Assembly: GCF_001446935.1 (NCBI RefSeq)
Contig: NZ_LKKK01000011.1
Coordinates: 806,001 to 870,000, forward strand
Direction of reading: 5' to 3'
Origin: Pseudomonas sp. TTU2014-080ASC
GTDB taxonomy: Bacteria > Pseudomonadota > Gammaproteobacteria > Pseudomonadales > Pseudomonadaceae
Length of the DNA: 64,000 bases
Shown: positions 10,461 through 18,700 of the stretch, one piece after another
How the letters are laid out: the number at the start of each line of letters is the position of its first letter
Position numbering within the stretch: the stretch's first letter is position 1
Notes under the pieces: generated by a model
What the model saw: only the letters and a program-made list of their open reading frames with translations
Database searches by the model: none
Told to the model about the DNA's origin: nothing
Made by a program: the position numbers and the translations under genes

Positions 10461-11730
10461 GCGAGTCTTTGCGCTGATCGACTGCAATTCTTTTTATGCG
10501 AGCTGCGAGCGGGTGTTCCGGCCCGATCTGGCGCGTGTACCTATCGTGGTACTGTCGAACAATGACGGCTGCGTGATTGCCCGTTCGGCGGATGCTAAGC
10601 CGTTCGTGAAGATGGGCGAGCCGTATTTTCAGATCAAGGACAAGCTGCGTAAGCACGGCATTGTGGCGTTCTCAAGCAATTACGCGCTGTACGGTGATAT
10701 GAGTCAGCGGGTGATGACGGTCATAGAGTCGATGGTCCCGGCGCTTGAGGTGTATTCGATTGATGAGGCGTTTGTAGAACTGACCGGCCTGCCAGCAGGC
10801 GCGATTGAGCGGCTATGCCGGGATATCCGTGCCCAGGTGCTGCGCTCTACGGGCATTCCAACTGGGGTTGGTATCGGCTCTTCGAAAACACTGGCCAAAC
10901 TGGCGAACCATGCGGCTAAACGCTGGCAGCGGCAAACGGGTGGGGTGGTGGACATTCTGGACCCGGTGCGCCGCGACAAGCTGCTGAAGGCGGTGGAGGT
11001 CAGCGAGGTGTGGGGCATCGGCAAGCGGATGACGGCTCACCTTGAGGCTATGAGCATCAAAACTGCATGGGACTTGGCGCAGGCCGATGCCTGGACGCTG
11101 CGTAAGCAGTTCAGTGTGGTGGTGGAGAAAACCGCCCGTGAGCTGCGGGGGATTTCGTGCCTGGAGCTGGAGCACGTTGTACCCAATAAACAGGAGATTT
11201 GCTGTTCCAGGATGTTCGGCAAACGGATTCGTGAGTTACCTCCTATAAAGGAGGCGGTGGCCAGCTACGCGGTGCGGGCGTGCGAGAAGCTGCGCCGGCA
11301 GAGGTCGTTGTGCAAGAAGGTGCGCGTCAGTATCCGAACCGGCATGTTCAACCCTGAGGAAGCAAAGTACGCACGAGGCTTGATCTGCGAGTTGCCGTAC
11401 CCAACGGATGACACTCGGGTCATCACCAAAGCGGCAGTTGAGGGCGTTGAGCAGATTTTCAGGGTAGGGCACGCATACGCCAAAGCAGAGGTGCTGCTGA
11501 TCGATCTGTGTCAGCGCGGCGAGTACACAGACGATCTGTTCGCTACTACCCAGCCAGCTGCCGCCGAGAAGGTCATGAAGGTCATGGACACTATCAACGC
11601 CCGATGGGGCAAAGGCACCCTGCGTCCAGGTGGAGTCCCAGCAACTCCCGGTTGGTCCATGCGCCGTGAGCTGCTAAGCGCAAGCTACACGACGCGGTTG
11701 GATCAGCTGTGGGAGGTGGGGGCTAAATAA
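10453..11730 (+). CDS. umuC: Polymerase V catalytic subunit UmuC (Y-family)
   Basis: UmuC is the error-prone translesion polymerase of the SOS response. The 425-residue protein has the Y-family catalytic carboxylates: Asp10 in FALIDCNSFYASCERVF, and Asp104/Glu105 in VYSIDEAFVEL. It also has the helix-hairpin-helix region VWGIGKRM and a C-terminal little-finger domain ending near EVGAK. It overlaps umuD by eight bases and is cotranscribed from the LexA-controlled promoter. Confidence 0.96.
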   Translation: MAERVFALIDCNSFYASCERVFRPDLARVPIVVLSNNDGCVIARSADAKPFVKMGEPYFQIKDKLRKHGIVAFSSNYALYGDMSQRVMTVIESMVPALEVYSIDEAFVELTGLPAGAIERLCRDIRAQVLRSTGIPTGVGIGSSKTLAKLANHAAKRWQRQTGGVVDILDPVRRDKLLKAVEVSEVWGIGKRMTAHLEAMSIKTAWDLAQADAWTLRKQFSVVVEKTARELRGISCLELEHVVPNKQEICCSRMFGKRIRELPPIKEAVASYAVRACEKLRRQRSLCKKVRVSIRTGMFNPEEAKYARGLICELPYPTDDTRVITKAAVEGVEQIFRVGHAYAKAEVLLIDLCQRGEYTDDLFATTQPAAAEKVMKVMDTINARWGKGTLRPGGVPATPGWSMRRELLSASYTTRLDQLWEVGAK

Positions 11731-11733
11731 CGG

Positions 11734-12156
11734 CTAAGGCAGTTCGTTGTAGCCGCTCACGAGGATGTAGAAGTAGGGGATTTGCGACCAATGTTCCCGT
11801 TCACTGATGGTGGTCTCTTCTGAGGCCATGATGACGGTGAAGTTATGGCCAGTTCCTTCGTCTATGTATGAACCATTGGGGGCATCCCACTGGCAGCATG
11901 AACGCCTGAGCGCGGGCATGCCAAACGTAGCGCTTAGATACGCTTCCGCTGCTGTGGCGTCAACACCTTTCACTCGGTAACGGGCTGTGAAGGGTTGGCC
12001 CTGTCTGTCTTTTTCTACAGTGCAGCTTTGGTACTCAATGGCACTTGGTTTGTTTCCAAGATCATCAAGTAAGTCTCCACAGCTGAGGTCTGCGTTGGCG
12101 CAGCCTGAAAGTCCTAGCAGAAATGTCAGAGCGAGAAGGGGAAGTACGTTTCTCAT
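11734..12156 (-). CDS. Small lipoprotein, possible immunity protein
   Basis: This 140-residue predicted lipoprotein has signal peptide MRNVLPLLALTFLLGLSGC with a lipobox ending at Cys19. The mature part contains several Cys (including an adjacent pair, RSCCQWD) and looks like a compact periplasmic domain; I do not recognise the family with certainty. It starts three bases after the end of the interrupted gene at 12160-12915, on the same strand. By analogy with toxin-immunity pairs acting in the periplasm it may protect against that product; this is inference from position and predicted location only. Confidence 0.7.
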   Translation of the reverse strand: MRNVLPLLALTFLLGLSGCANADLSCGDLLDDLGNKPSAIEYQSCTVEKDRQGQPFTARYRVKGVDATAAEAYLSATFGMPALRRSCCQWDAPNGSYIDEGTGHNFTVIMASEETTISEREHWSQIPYFYILVSGYNELP

Positions 12157-12159
12157 AAT

Positions 12160-12915
12160 TCAGGCCGTCACGATCAGGTCGCCAATGAATTTGCCGTTGT
12201 TACCTCGTTCCCGTTTGTTGATGAGGTAGTCATAGATGGCATTCCATTTGAGCAGTTCGTAGAAGGTTACGCAGCCTTCCGAAAGATGACCAATGTGAAT
12301 GTAGCGGGAGCTGTTGGTGGTTGTACCTTGCAGAGCTATCGGGAACCAGACGTCTGTGCAGCGGATTTGACCAGGGTGCGCGGCACGGTAGCCACTCGTG
12401 GGGATGTTGGCGTGTGAGTAGTCAGGGGCCATGATTTTGTGACGCCCCACTGGGATTGGGGTGTAGCCGTGACCCCACACGCTGTTGAGGGTAACTCTGG
12501 CTGTGTTGCCATTGAACGTTGTAACTGCCCATTGCTGGGGGTTGGTGTCTCCACGGATCTCTGAACGTATTTACTCAGGTTTCCCTGCATATTTGACCTG
12601 CACCGTGGCTGGGCCTGAAACGCCGCCAGTTTTCAGAAACTTTGCCGCATTTCCGTCTTTTAGGCTGGCCTCTCTGCCGACATATTCGCCGTTTCCATCG
12701 GCTATCCGAAAGTAAGTCCTGCCGTTGGTTTTCCTGATGAGTGTCACTTTGGTGTACTCACAGATGAAAACGACAGGGCCGCTAGGCTCCAGTTTTACGC
12801 CGAGCCAGCCAGTATCGTCTGCCCTTCGGCTGTAAAGCATTTGAACTTGTATTGTGTGAGTGCTTCCGCTGACTGAGTTTGAGGCCGAGCGGTTGTTGGC
12901 CAGTACGTTGGTCAT
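12160..12915 (-). pseudogene. L,D-transpeptidase-like effector gene interrupted by one stop codon
   Basis: Two reading frames, 12571-12915 (114 codons) and 12160-12570 (136 codons), lie in the same frame and are separated only by a TAA at 12571-12573. Read through, they give about 250 residues. The C-terminal half holds RYIHIGHLSEGCVTF, which fits the HxGxxSxGC catalytic motif of YkuD-type L,D-transpeptidases, a fold also used by some type VI secretion effectors. An AAAGGGA ribosome-binding site precedes the ATG at 12915. After the TAA the frame stays open with protein-like content (GDTNPQQWAVTTFNG), so a recent nonsense mutation is more likely than two genes. Family assignment rests on the motif only. 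Confidence 0.6.
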
Positions 12916-12941
12916 CCCTACATCCCTTTGCTTTGGGTTAG

Positions 12942-13064
12942 TCAGGCGAGCTCGTCCAGCTCAATCTGAATCTCTTCTTCGCGGGTAGTGGGTATACGCC
13001 GTGTTTTGCCAAAGGCGTCAGTCGTACCTCTGAACACTTGGCCAGAAGGCTGCCGTCCTGATGG
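12942..13064 (-). pseudogene. C-terminal fragment of a larger protein, perhaps a VgrG-like carrier
   Basis: A 40-codon open stretch without a start encodes SGQVFRGTTDAFGKTRR and then an acidic end, EEEIQIELDELA, before TGA at 12942. It is bounded upstream by TAG at 13065-13067. The pattern resembles the C-terminal beta-rich tails of VgrG or other effector-carrying proteins. Its place just upstream of the interrupted effector, on the same strand, fits a decayed carrier-effector-immunity cassette. The assignment is tentative. Confidence 0.4.
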
Positions 13065-13067
13065 CTA

Positions 13068-13228
13068 GATCACAACCTGCCCCCACCTCAACGCAGTCAT
13101 AACCAATGTGAAGCAATCTACGTAGGCACGCAGACATCTAATTACTGACTTTTGGCCGTTTAGGCCACCTTCGGTTTTGCCTGATGCGATTACTATGCGA
13201 CCACGCATCATCCATATTGGGCATAACA
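13068..13228. other. Intergenic stretch with no recognised feature
   Basis: This lies between the decayed minus-strand cassette and the divergent monooxygenase gene. I see no gene. It probably contains the promoter for 13229. Confidence 0.5.
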
Positions 13229-14704
13229 ATGAATAACAATTTACCCAATGCACCTCATGTACAGGTGCTGATTGTTGGCAGTGGCTTTGCCGGTTTAGGC
13301 ATGGCGATTCAGCTGCAGCAGGCGGGGTACAGTGACTTTCTGCTGCTGGAGAAAGCGGCTGAGCCTGGGGGCACGTGGCGCGATAACAGCTATCCGGGAG
13401 CGGCTTGTGACGTGCCGTCCCATCTCTATTCGTTCTCCTTTGAGCCTAAGCACGACTGGAGTCGCAAGTTCGCGCCTCAGGCGGAAATCCATCAGTACAG
13501 CTTGCATCTGATCAGTAAATACCGACTCGCCGAGCGCATCCGTTGCAATGCCGAGGTCAGCAGTGCGGCCTTTGTGGAGGAGAACGGCGGCTGGCGTGTG
13601 ACCCTGAGCGATGGGGAGGAACTGACCTGCGATGTGCTGATCAGTGCCTGTGGCCAGCTCAATCAGCCGGCGTATCCGGCGTTGCCGGGGTTGGCACAGT
13701 TTCAGGGGCAGGCCTTTCACTCTGCGCGTTGGCGGCATGACCTGGATTTAGAGGGTAAGCGCGTGGCGGTGATTGGTACGGGGGCGTCGGCCATTCAGTT
13801 TGTCCCGCAGATTCAGCCCAAAGTGGCGCAGTTGATGCTGTTCCAGCGTTCGGCAGCTTACGTGCTGAGTAAGCCGGATCGCGCCTACAGCCGGTGGGAG
13901 CAGGGTTTGTTCAAGCGTGTTCCGCTGTTACAGCGGGTGAATCGAGGCCTGATGTATCTGCATCATGAGGTTCGCGGTTTGGCGTTTATCAGCCTGCCGT
14001 GGCTGATGACGTTTATGCGCCGCAGCTTTGACCGGCATCTGCGCCAGCATATTACTGATCCGGCCTTGCGCGAGCGTTTGCAGCCGGATTACCCCATGGG
14101 CTGCAAGCGCATTCTGATCAGCAACGATTACCTGCCGGCGTTGGCGCAGCCGAATGTGCAGGTAATAACCGATACCATCAGTGAGGTCCGGGCTCATTCA
14201 ATTGTTACGGCGGATGGACGCGAGCACGCCTGCGATACGCTGATTTACGGTACAGGCTTTGCTGCGACGGAGTTTCTTTCGCCCATGCATATCACCGGGC
14301 GTGGCGGGCAGGTGCTTAACGAGGTGTGGCGCGATGGCGCAGAAGCGTACAAAGGCATCAGTGTCAGTGGTTTTCCCAATCTGTTCATTCTGTATGGGCC
14401 GAACACCAACTTGGGCCACAACTCGATTCTGTACATGCTGGAAAGCCAGTTCCGCTATGTACTTGGCTGCATGCGGTTGATGACGCAGCGGGGCCTGCGC
14501 TGGATCGATGTGAAGGCAGACACGCAGGCCCGTTATAACCGCACCGTGCAAGCTGATTCCCATCGCACGATCTGGGAACAGGGATGCACCAGTTGGTACA
14601 AACTTGCATCAGGCAAGAATACCAATAACTGGCCGGGTTATACCTTTACATACCGCTTTCAGACCCGAAAACCGGAGCTGCATGACTATGACTGTCACCG
14701 CTGA
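13229..14704 (+). CDS. Flavin-containing monooxygenase (Baeyer-Villiger type)
   Basis: This is a 491-residue FAD- and NADPH-dependent monooxygenase. The FAD Rossmann motif GSGFAGLG starts at residue 17. FQGQAFHSARW near residues 158-168 matches the FxGxxxHxxxW fingerprint of Baeyer-Villiger monooxygenases, and the NADPH motif VIGTGASAIQ follows near 181. Such enzymes insert oxygen next to a ketone to make an ester or lactone; the substrate cannot be told from sequence. The ATG at 13229 is preferred to the upstream 13184 because it places the Rossmann fold at the normal distance. It overlaps the next gene, an esterase, by 23 bases. Confidence 0.88.
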   Translation: MNNNLPNAPHVQVLIVGSGFAGLGMAIQLQQAGYSDFLLLEKAAEPGGTWRDNSYPGAACDVPSHLYSFSFEPKHDWSRKFAPQAEIHQYSLHLISKYRLAERIRCNAEVSSAAFVEENGGWRVTLSDGEELTCDVLISACGQLNQPAYPALPGLAQFQGQAFHSARWRHDLDLEGKRVAVIGTGASAIQFVPQIQPKVAQLMLFQRSAAYVLSKPDRAYSRWEQGLFKRVPLLQRVNRGLMYLHHEVRGLAFISLPWLMTFMRRSFDRHLRQHITDPALRERLQPDYPMGCKRILISNDYLPALAQPNVQVITDTISEVRAHSIVTADGREHACDTLIYGTGFAATEFLSPMHITGRGGQVLNEVWRDGAEAYKGISVSGFPNLFILYGPNTNLGHNSILYMLESQFRYVLGCMRLMTQRGLRWIDVKADTQARYNRTVQADSHRTIWEQGCTSWYKLASGKNTNNWPGYTFTYRFQTRKPELHDYDCHR

Positions 14705-15617
14705 GTTCATTACACCTGCGTCTGAGCAGGGATTGCTGCGCGCGATTCTGCGCGGGGGATTGCGCCTGTTTTTCCGCAGTTTGGTGCGGCCGCCCATGCC
14801 GATTGCCGGTCAGCGTGCGGTGCTGCGCATGCTGACTGCCATCAGTCCGCCGCCTGCCGGGGTTGTGCGCAGCGCTGGAACATTGGCGGGCAGGGGCTGT
14901 GAGTGGCATCGACCAGCATGTAGCAGTGGCACGGTACTGCTGTATCTGCATGGCGGGGCTTATCTGATCGGTGGGCCTAATACGCACCGGGCCATCTGTG
15001 CTCACTTGGCCAAGCGCGGGCAGATGGATGTGTGCGCGCTGGATTACCGGCTGGCTCCTGAGCATCCCTATCCGGCCGCGCGGGAGGATGCTGTGGCGGC
15101 GTTTCAGGCACTGATTGAGCAGGGCTACAAGCCCGAGCAGATTGTGATTGGCGGAGACTCGGCTGGCGGAAATCTGAGCTTGATCACCAGCCTCTACCTC
15201 CGTGACCAAGGCTTACCGCAACCTGCCGCGTTGGTGTGCTTTTCTCCGGTGACGGATTTTACCGGTGAACACATTCATCAGCCGCCAGCAGGGGATCCGC
15301 TGCTGTGTGAGGCCTGGATGCACCAGGCGGTTTCACTGTATTGCCCGGCCGATGTGCAACCGGGCGATCCTGGTGTTTCGCCGCAATATGCTGATTTGAC
15401 CGGGCTAGCGCCGCTGCTCATTCAGGTTGGTGAAGATGAGCTGCTGCGTAATGACAGTTTGCGTTTTGCTGAAAAGGCCCAAGAAGCTGGAGTAGAGGTG
15501 CAACTCCAGCGCTATGTGGATCTGTGGCATGTGTTTCAGGCGCATGCCGGGTTGCTCAAAGTTGCTGATCGGGCGCTGGCTGATGTAGTCAGTTTCATAC
15601 GGGCTCGCGGTTGCTGA
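14682..15617 (+). CDS. Alpha/beta-hydrolase of the hormone-sensitive-lipase family
   Basis: This 311-residue esterase has the HSL oxyanion motif HGGA (His90) and nucleophile motif GDSAGG (Ser near 160). A late Asp (VGEDELL) and His (LWHVFQ) complete the triad. It overlaps the Baeyer-Villiger monooxygenase gene, so the two are cotranslated. The simplest reading is a two-step path in which the monooxygenase forms an ester or lactone and this enzyme hydrolyses it. Start 14682 or the ATG at 14688 are both possible. Confidence 0.88.
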   Translation: MTMTVTAEFITPASEQGLLRAILRGGLRLFFRSLVRPPMPIAGQRAVLRMLTAISPPPAGVVRSAGTLAGRGCEWHRPACSSGTVLLYLHGGAYLIGGPNTHRAICAHLAKRGQMDVCALDYRLAPEHPYPAAREDAVAAFQALIEQGYKPEQIVIGGDSAGGNLSLITSLYLRDQGLPQPAALVCFSPVTDFTGEHIHQPPAGDPLLCEAWMHQAVSLYCPADVQPGDPGVSPQYADLTGLAPLLIQVGEDELLRNDSLRFAEKAQEAGVEVQLQRYVDLWHVFQAHAGLLKVADRALADVVSFIRARGC

Positions 15618-15800
15618 GCACCGGGCGCAAATGGTGTATCCGTTTGTAAGATTTCTCGCTTAAGACGGATTGCGGAACTAGTCTGCGTATATGACTGCCA
15701 CAGTTAGGCTTAGGCAGTTATAGGCATCGGCCGGAGATCATCCGGCATTCCGCATCACTCGCTGTGTTAATCGAGCATCGGCTGTAATGCATGTTGCAGG

Positions 15801-15826
15801 GGCCGTTCTGTTGTCTCCCAACGGCC
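15801..15826. other. Perfect 7-bp hairpin upstream of rraB
   Basis: GGCCGTT (15801-15807) pairs with AACGGCC (15820-15826), followed by TGTTTC. It could be a weak terminator for the hydrolase operon or an element in the rraB leader. The rest of 15618-15887 shows no gene. Confidence 0.4.
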
Positions 15827-15887
15827 TGTTTCAGGTACTGAATCGCTTCAGAGGTAATCATTTATCGTCGCAGAAGGAGATCAGATT

Positions 15888-16220
15888 ATGGGCAGGGCAT
15901 TGCATGAGGAGAACCGCGACAACCTGTTCCGCCGCATGAAAGAGGGCGGCTTTGATTTTTCCCGCTTTTATCCCATCGAGTTTTACGCCGTATTTCCAGA
16001 TGAACAACGAGCCCGCGAGGCCACCCGAAAGTTTCGCGGAGAATCCCTGCACGCCCAGGTTTCGGAACGTGAGGACGGTGTCTGGAGCCTACAGGTGTGC
16101 AAGGTGATGTCAGCAACGCGTAATGGCATTGGTGATTTTGAGCAGGATCTTGAGTCAGTGGTGATTCCGCTGGGTGGGGAACTGGATGGCTGGGGAGTTA
16201 CGCAGGAGGCCAGACCTTAA
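15888..16220 (+). CDS. rraB: RNase E inhibitor RraB
   Basis: RraB binds RNase E and changes which transcripts the degradosome cuts. The 110-residue product has the family's helical acidic N-terminus (ALHEENRDNLFRRMKEGGFD), the IEFYAVFPDEQRAREA strand-helix unit and the C-terminal DFEQDLESVVIPLGGELDGWG. An AAGGAG ribosome-binding site sits about seven bases before the ATG. No operon partner is apparent. Confidence 0.85.
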   Translation: MGRALHEENRDNLFRRMKEGGFDFSRFYPIEFYAVFPDEQRAREATRKFRGESLHAQVSEREDGVWSLQVCKVMSATRNGIGDFEQDLESVVIPLGGELDGWGVTQEARP

Positions 16221-16316
16221 GCCATATTGACCGTGCCGCCTGCAACGGGTGGCGCGGTGTTGCACTGCCTCGACCGCAAAGGCGCCTTAGGGCATGCTGC
16301 GCGGTGGAGGCGAACG

Positions 16317-17027
16317 ATGACCGATATTCTGATTTTGACCCACAGTGAATACTGTCCACCAGCTTACCTGGCTGACGTGCTGGATGCGGCGGGTTGTGCT
16401 TATCAGGTGCTGCGTGCCGATCACGGCGAACTCAACGGCATCGACCTGGACCGGCCCAAAGCCGTAGCCATTATGGGCGGGCCGATGAGCGTGAATGATC
16501 CGTTGCCCTGGTTGGATACTGAACTGGCCGCGATTGCTCATCTGCTCAAGCGTGAGGTGCCCATGATTGGCCACTGCCTGGGTGGCCAGCTACTGGCCAA
16601 AGCGCTGGGGGCACCGATTGCGCCCATGGGTTACACCGAGAGTGGCTGGCAGATCATGACTCGCTGCGATCAGGTGCAACCAAGCCCATGGTTGGAGCAT
16701 GTACCTGATCAGTTTGCGATCTTCCAGTGGCACGGCGACACCTTTGCCGTGCCTGAGGGGGCGCAGCCCTTGCTGAGCAGCCCGTGGTGCGCCAATCAGG
16801 GGTTTAGCTGGGGCGATAAAGTGTTGGCCTTGCAAGGCCACCCGGAAATGACTGAAGCGCTGGTGCGCGAATGGCTGACAGATTGGTATCACTTGCTTGA
16901 TGAGACCCAGCCAAGCCAGCAAAGCCAGGAAGTTATGTTGGAACAGTTGCCAAGACGCGTGGCAGAGCTGAACCAGGTGGCAGCGGGCTTTTACCGACGC
17001 TGGCTGGGGTTGGCCGGGCTCAATTGA
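16317..17027 (+). CDS. Stand-alone class I glutamine amidotransferase-like protein
   Basis: This 236-residue cytosolic protein has a GATase1 fold: nucleophile Cys87 in GHCLGGQLLAKALG, and the His/Glu pair in LQGHPEM (about 174 and 176). No synthase domain is fused and none is encoded nearby. Relatives include GuaA-like amidotransferases and gamma-glutamyl peptidases, so the substrate is unknown. Start 16317 (MTDILILT) is chosen because the upstream in-frame sequence to 16227 is not family-like. A second member lies at 28650-29384. Confidence 0.82.
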   Translation: MTDILILTHSEYCPPAYLADVLDAAGCAYQVLRADHGELNGIDLDRPKAVAIMGGPMSVNDPLPWLDTELAAIAHLLKREVPMIGHCLGGQLLAKALGAPIAPMGYTESGWQIMTRCDQVQPSPWLEHVPDQFAIFQWHGDTFAVPEGAQPLLSSPWCANQGFSWGDKVLALQGHPEMTEALVREWLTDWYHLLDETQPSQQSQEVMLEQLPRRVAELNQVAAGFYRRWLGLAGLN

Positions 17028-17192
17028 GCTCGCTGTAAAATGGCGCGTTCGCTGAAAAAGCTAAGGGGAGCGTGCACGATCTTGGTGCGACATTCATTCT
17101 TTATGTTTGTAACTTGTTGAATTGGAAGTAAATGCCGTGCTGGCGCGGGCTTTGCTACGACTATGCCATGTCTGGATGACAAGGAGTTCGGC

Positions 17193-18602
17193 ATGGCCCG
17201 CACCTTCTATGATGAGATGTACGACGCGAGTGGCGCTGTCCGCCCGCATTACCAGGCATTCGCCCGCTGGTTGGCAGGCACTCCGGAGGAGCTGCTGGCA
17301 CAGCGCCGCCGTGAGGCCGATCTGCTTTTCCACCGCGCGGGGATTACCTTCACCCTGTATGGCGATGATCAGGACACCGAGCGCCTGATCCCATTCGACA
17401 TCATCCCCAGAGCCATTCCAGCTAGCGAATGGCGGACCATTGAGCGCGGCTGCATCCAGCGTGTGCAGGCGCTGAATATGTTCCTCGCAGACCTTTATCA
17501 CGAGCAACGCATCATCAAGGCCGGGATCATTCCGGCGGAGCAGGTGCTGGCCAACGATTGTTATCAGATTGCGATGCAGGGCCTGACGCTGCCGCATAAC
17601 CTCTATGCCCACGTAGCTGGGGTTGATCTGGTGCGCGATGGCGACGGCAGCTACTACGTGCTGGAAGACAACCTGCGCACGCCCAGCGGTGTCAGCTACA
17701 TGCTGGAAGACCGCAAGATGATGATGCGTCTGTTCCCGGAGCTGTTCGCGGCGCAGCGCATTGCGCCGATTGATCACTACCCGAGTCTGCTGCTCGACAC
17801 CCTGAAATCCTCCAGCCTGATGGACAACCCCAACGTGGTAGTGCTGACACCTGGCCGTTTCAACAGCGCTTACTTCGAACATGCCTTCCTGGCGCGGGAA
17901 ATGGGGGTTGAGCTGGTGGAGGGGGCGGACCTGTTTGTCCGTGATGAAAAACTCTTTATGCGCACCACCGCAGGGGCTAAGCAGGTGGATGTGGTGTACC
18001 GCCGTCTGGACGATGCCTTCCTTGATCCGCTGGCATTCAATCCTGAAGCCGTGCTGGGCGTACCGGGCCTGCTCTCGACGTATCGCAGCGGCAATGTGGT
18101 GCTGGCCAACGCGATTGGTACAGGCGTAGCGGATGACAAATCCATCTATCCCTATGTCGGCGAGATGATCCGCTTCTATCTGGATGAAGAACCGATCCTG
18201 AAAAACGTGCCGACCTGGCAGTGCCGCAATCCGTCGGAGCTATCCCATGTGCTGGCCAATCTGGGGGAACTGGTGGTCAAGGAAACCCAAGGCTCCGGCG
18301 GCTACGGCATGCTGGTTGGCCCAGCGGCAACTAAGGCGGAGATCGAAGCCTTCCGCCAGCGCCTGATCGCCAAGCCGGACGGTTACATCGCCCAGCCGAC
18401 TTTGTGCCTGTCGACTTGCCCGACCTTTGTTGAGAGCGGCGTGGCCCCCCGGCATATCGACCTGCGTCCGTTTGTTCTGTCCGGCAAGGAAACCCGGGTG
18501 GTGCCCGGTGGCCTGACCCGTGTGGCGCTGCGTGAAGGTTCGCTGGTGGTCAACTCATCCCAGGGTGGCGGTACCAAGGACACGTGGGTGGTTGAGGATT
18601 AA
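17193..18602 (+). CDS. Circularly permuted ATP-grasp protein (DUF404/DUF407 type)
   Basis: This 469-residue protein belongs to the circularly permuted ATP-grasp type 2 family, predicted peptide or amide ligases. Recognisable segments are MARTFYDEMYD, YVLEDNLRTPSGVSYMLEDR, VVLTPGRFNSAYFEH and VVKETQGSGGYGMLVGP (glycine-rich ATP-binding loop). An AAGGAG site at 17181-17186 sets the ATG at 17193 rather than 17163. It is followed by alpha-E and transglutaminase-like genes, a conserved trio whose product is unknown. Confidence 0.88.
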   Translation: MARTFYDEMYDASGAVRPHYQAFARWLAGTPEELLAQRRREADLLFHRAGITFTLYGDDQDTERLIPFDIIPRAIPASEWRTIERGCIQRVQALNMFLADLYHEQRIIKAGIIPAEQVLANDCYQIAMQGLTLPHNLYAHVAGVDLVRDGDGSYYVLEDNLRTPSGVSYMLEDRKMMMRLFPELFAAQRIAPIDHYPSLLLDTLKSSSLMDNPNVVVLTPGRFNSAYFEHAFLAREMGVELVEGADLFVRDEKLFMRTTAGAKQVDVVYRRLDDAFLDPLAFNPEAVLGVPGLLSTYRSGNVVLANAIGTGVADDKSIYPYVGEMIRFYLDEEPILKNVPTWQCRNPSELSHVLANLGELVVKETQGSGGYGMLVGPAATKAEIEAFRQRLIAKPDGYIAQPTLCLSTCPTFVESGVAPRHIDLRPFVLSGKETRVVPGGLTRVALREGSLVVNSSQGGGTKDTWVVED

Positions 18603-18700
18603 GTACCACCCGCAACGAATGCTTCGAACGGTTTAAAACGACCATCAAAACACTGGCAGGCTGCATGGTTGCAGCCTATGACCAAGAGGACACCCTGACT

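Noticed and set aside
12336..12590. 84-codon frame across the effector stop codon
   Set aside because: It is in another frame. The in-frame reading across TAA 12571 is better supported by its motif.
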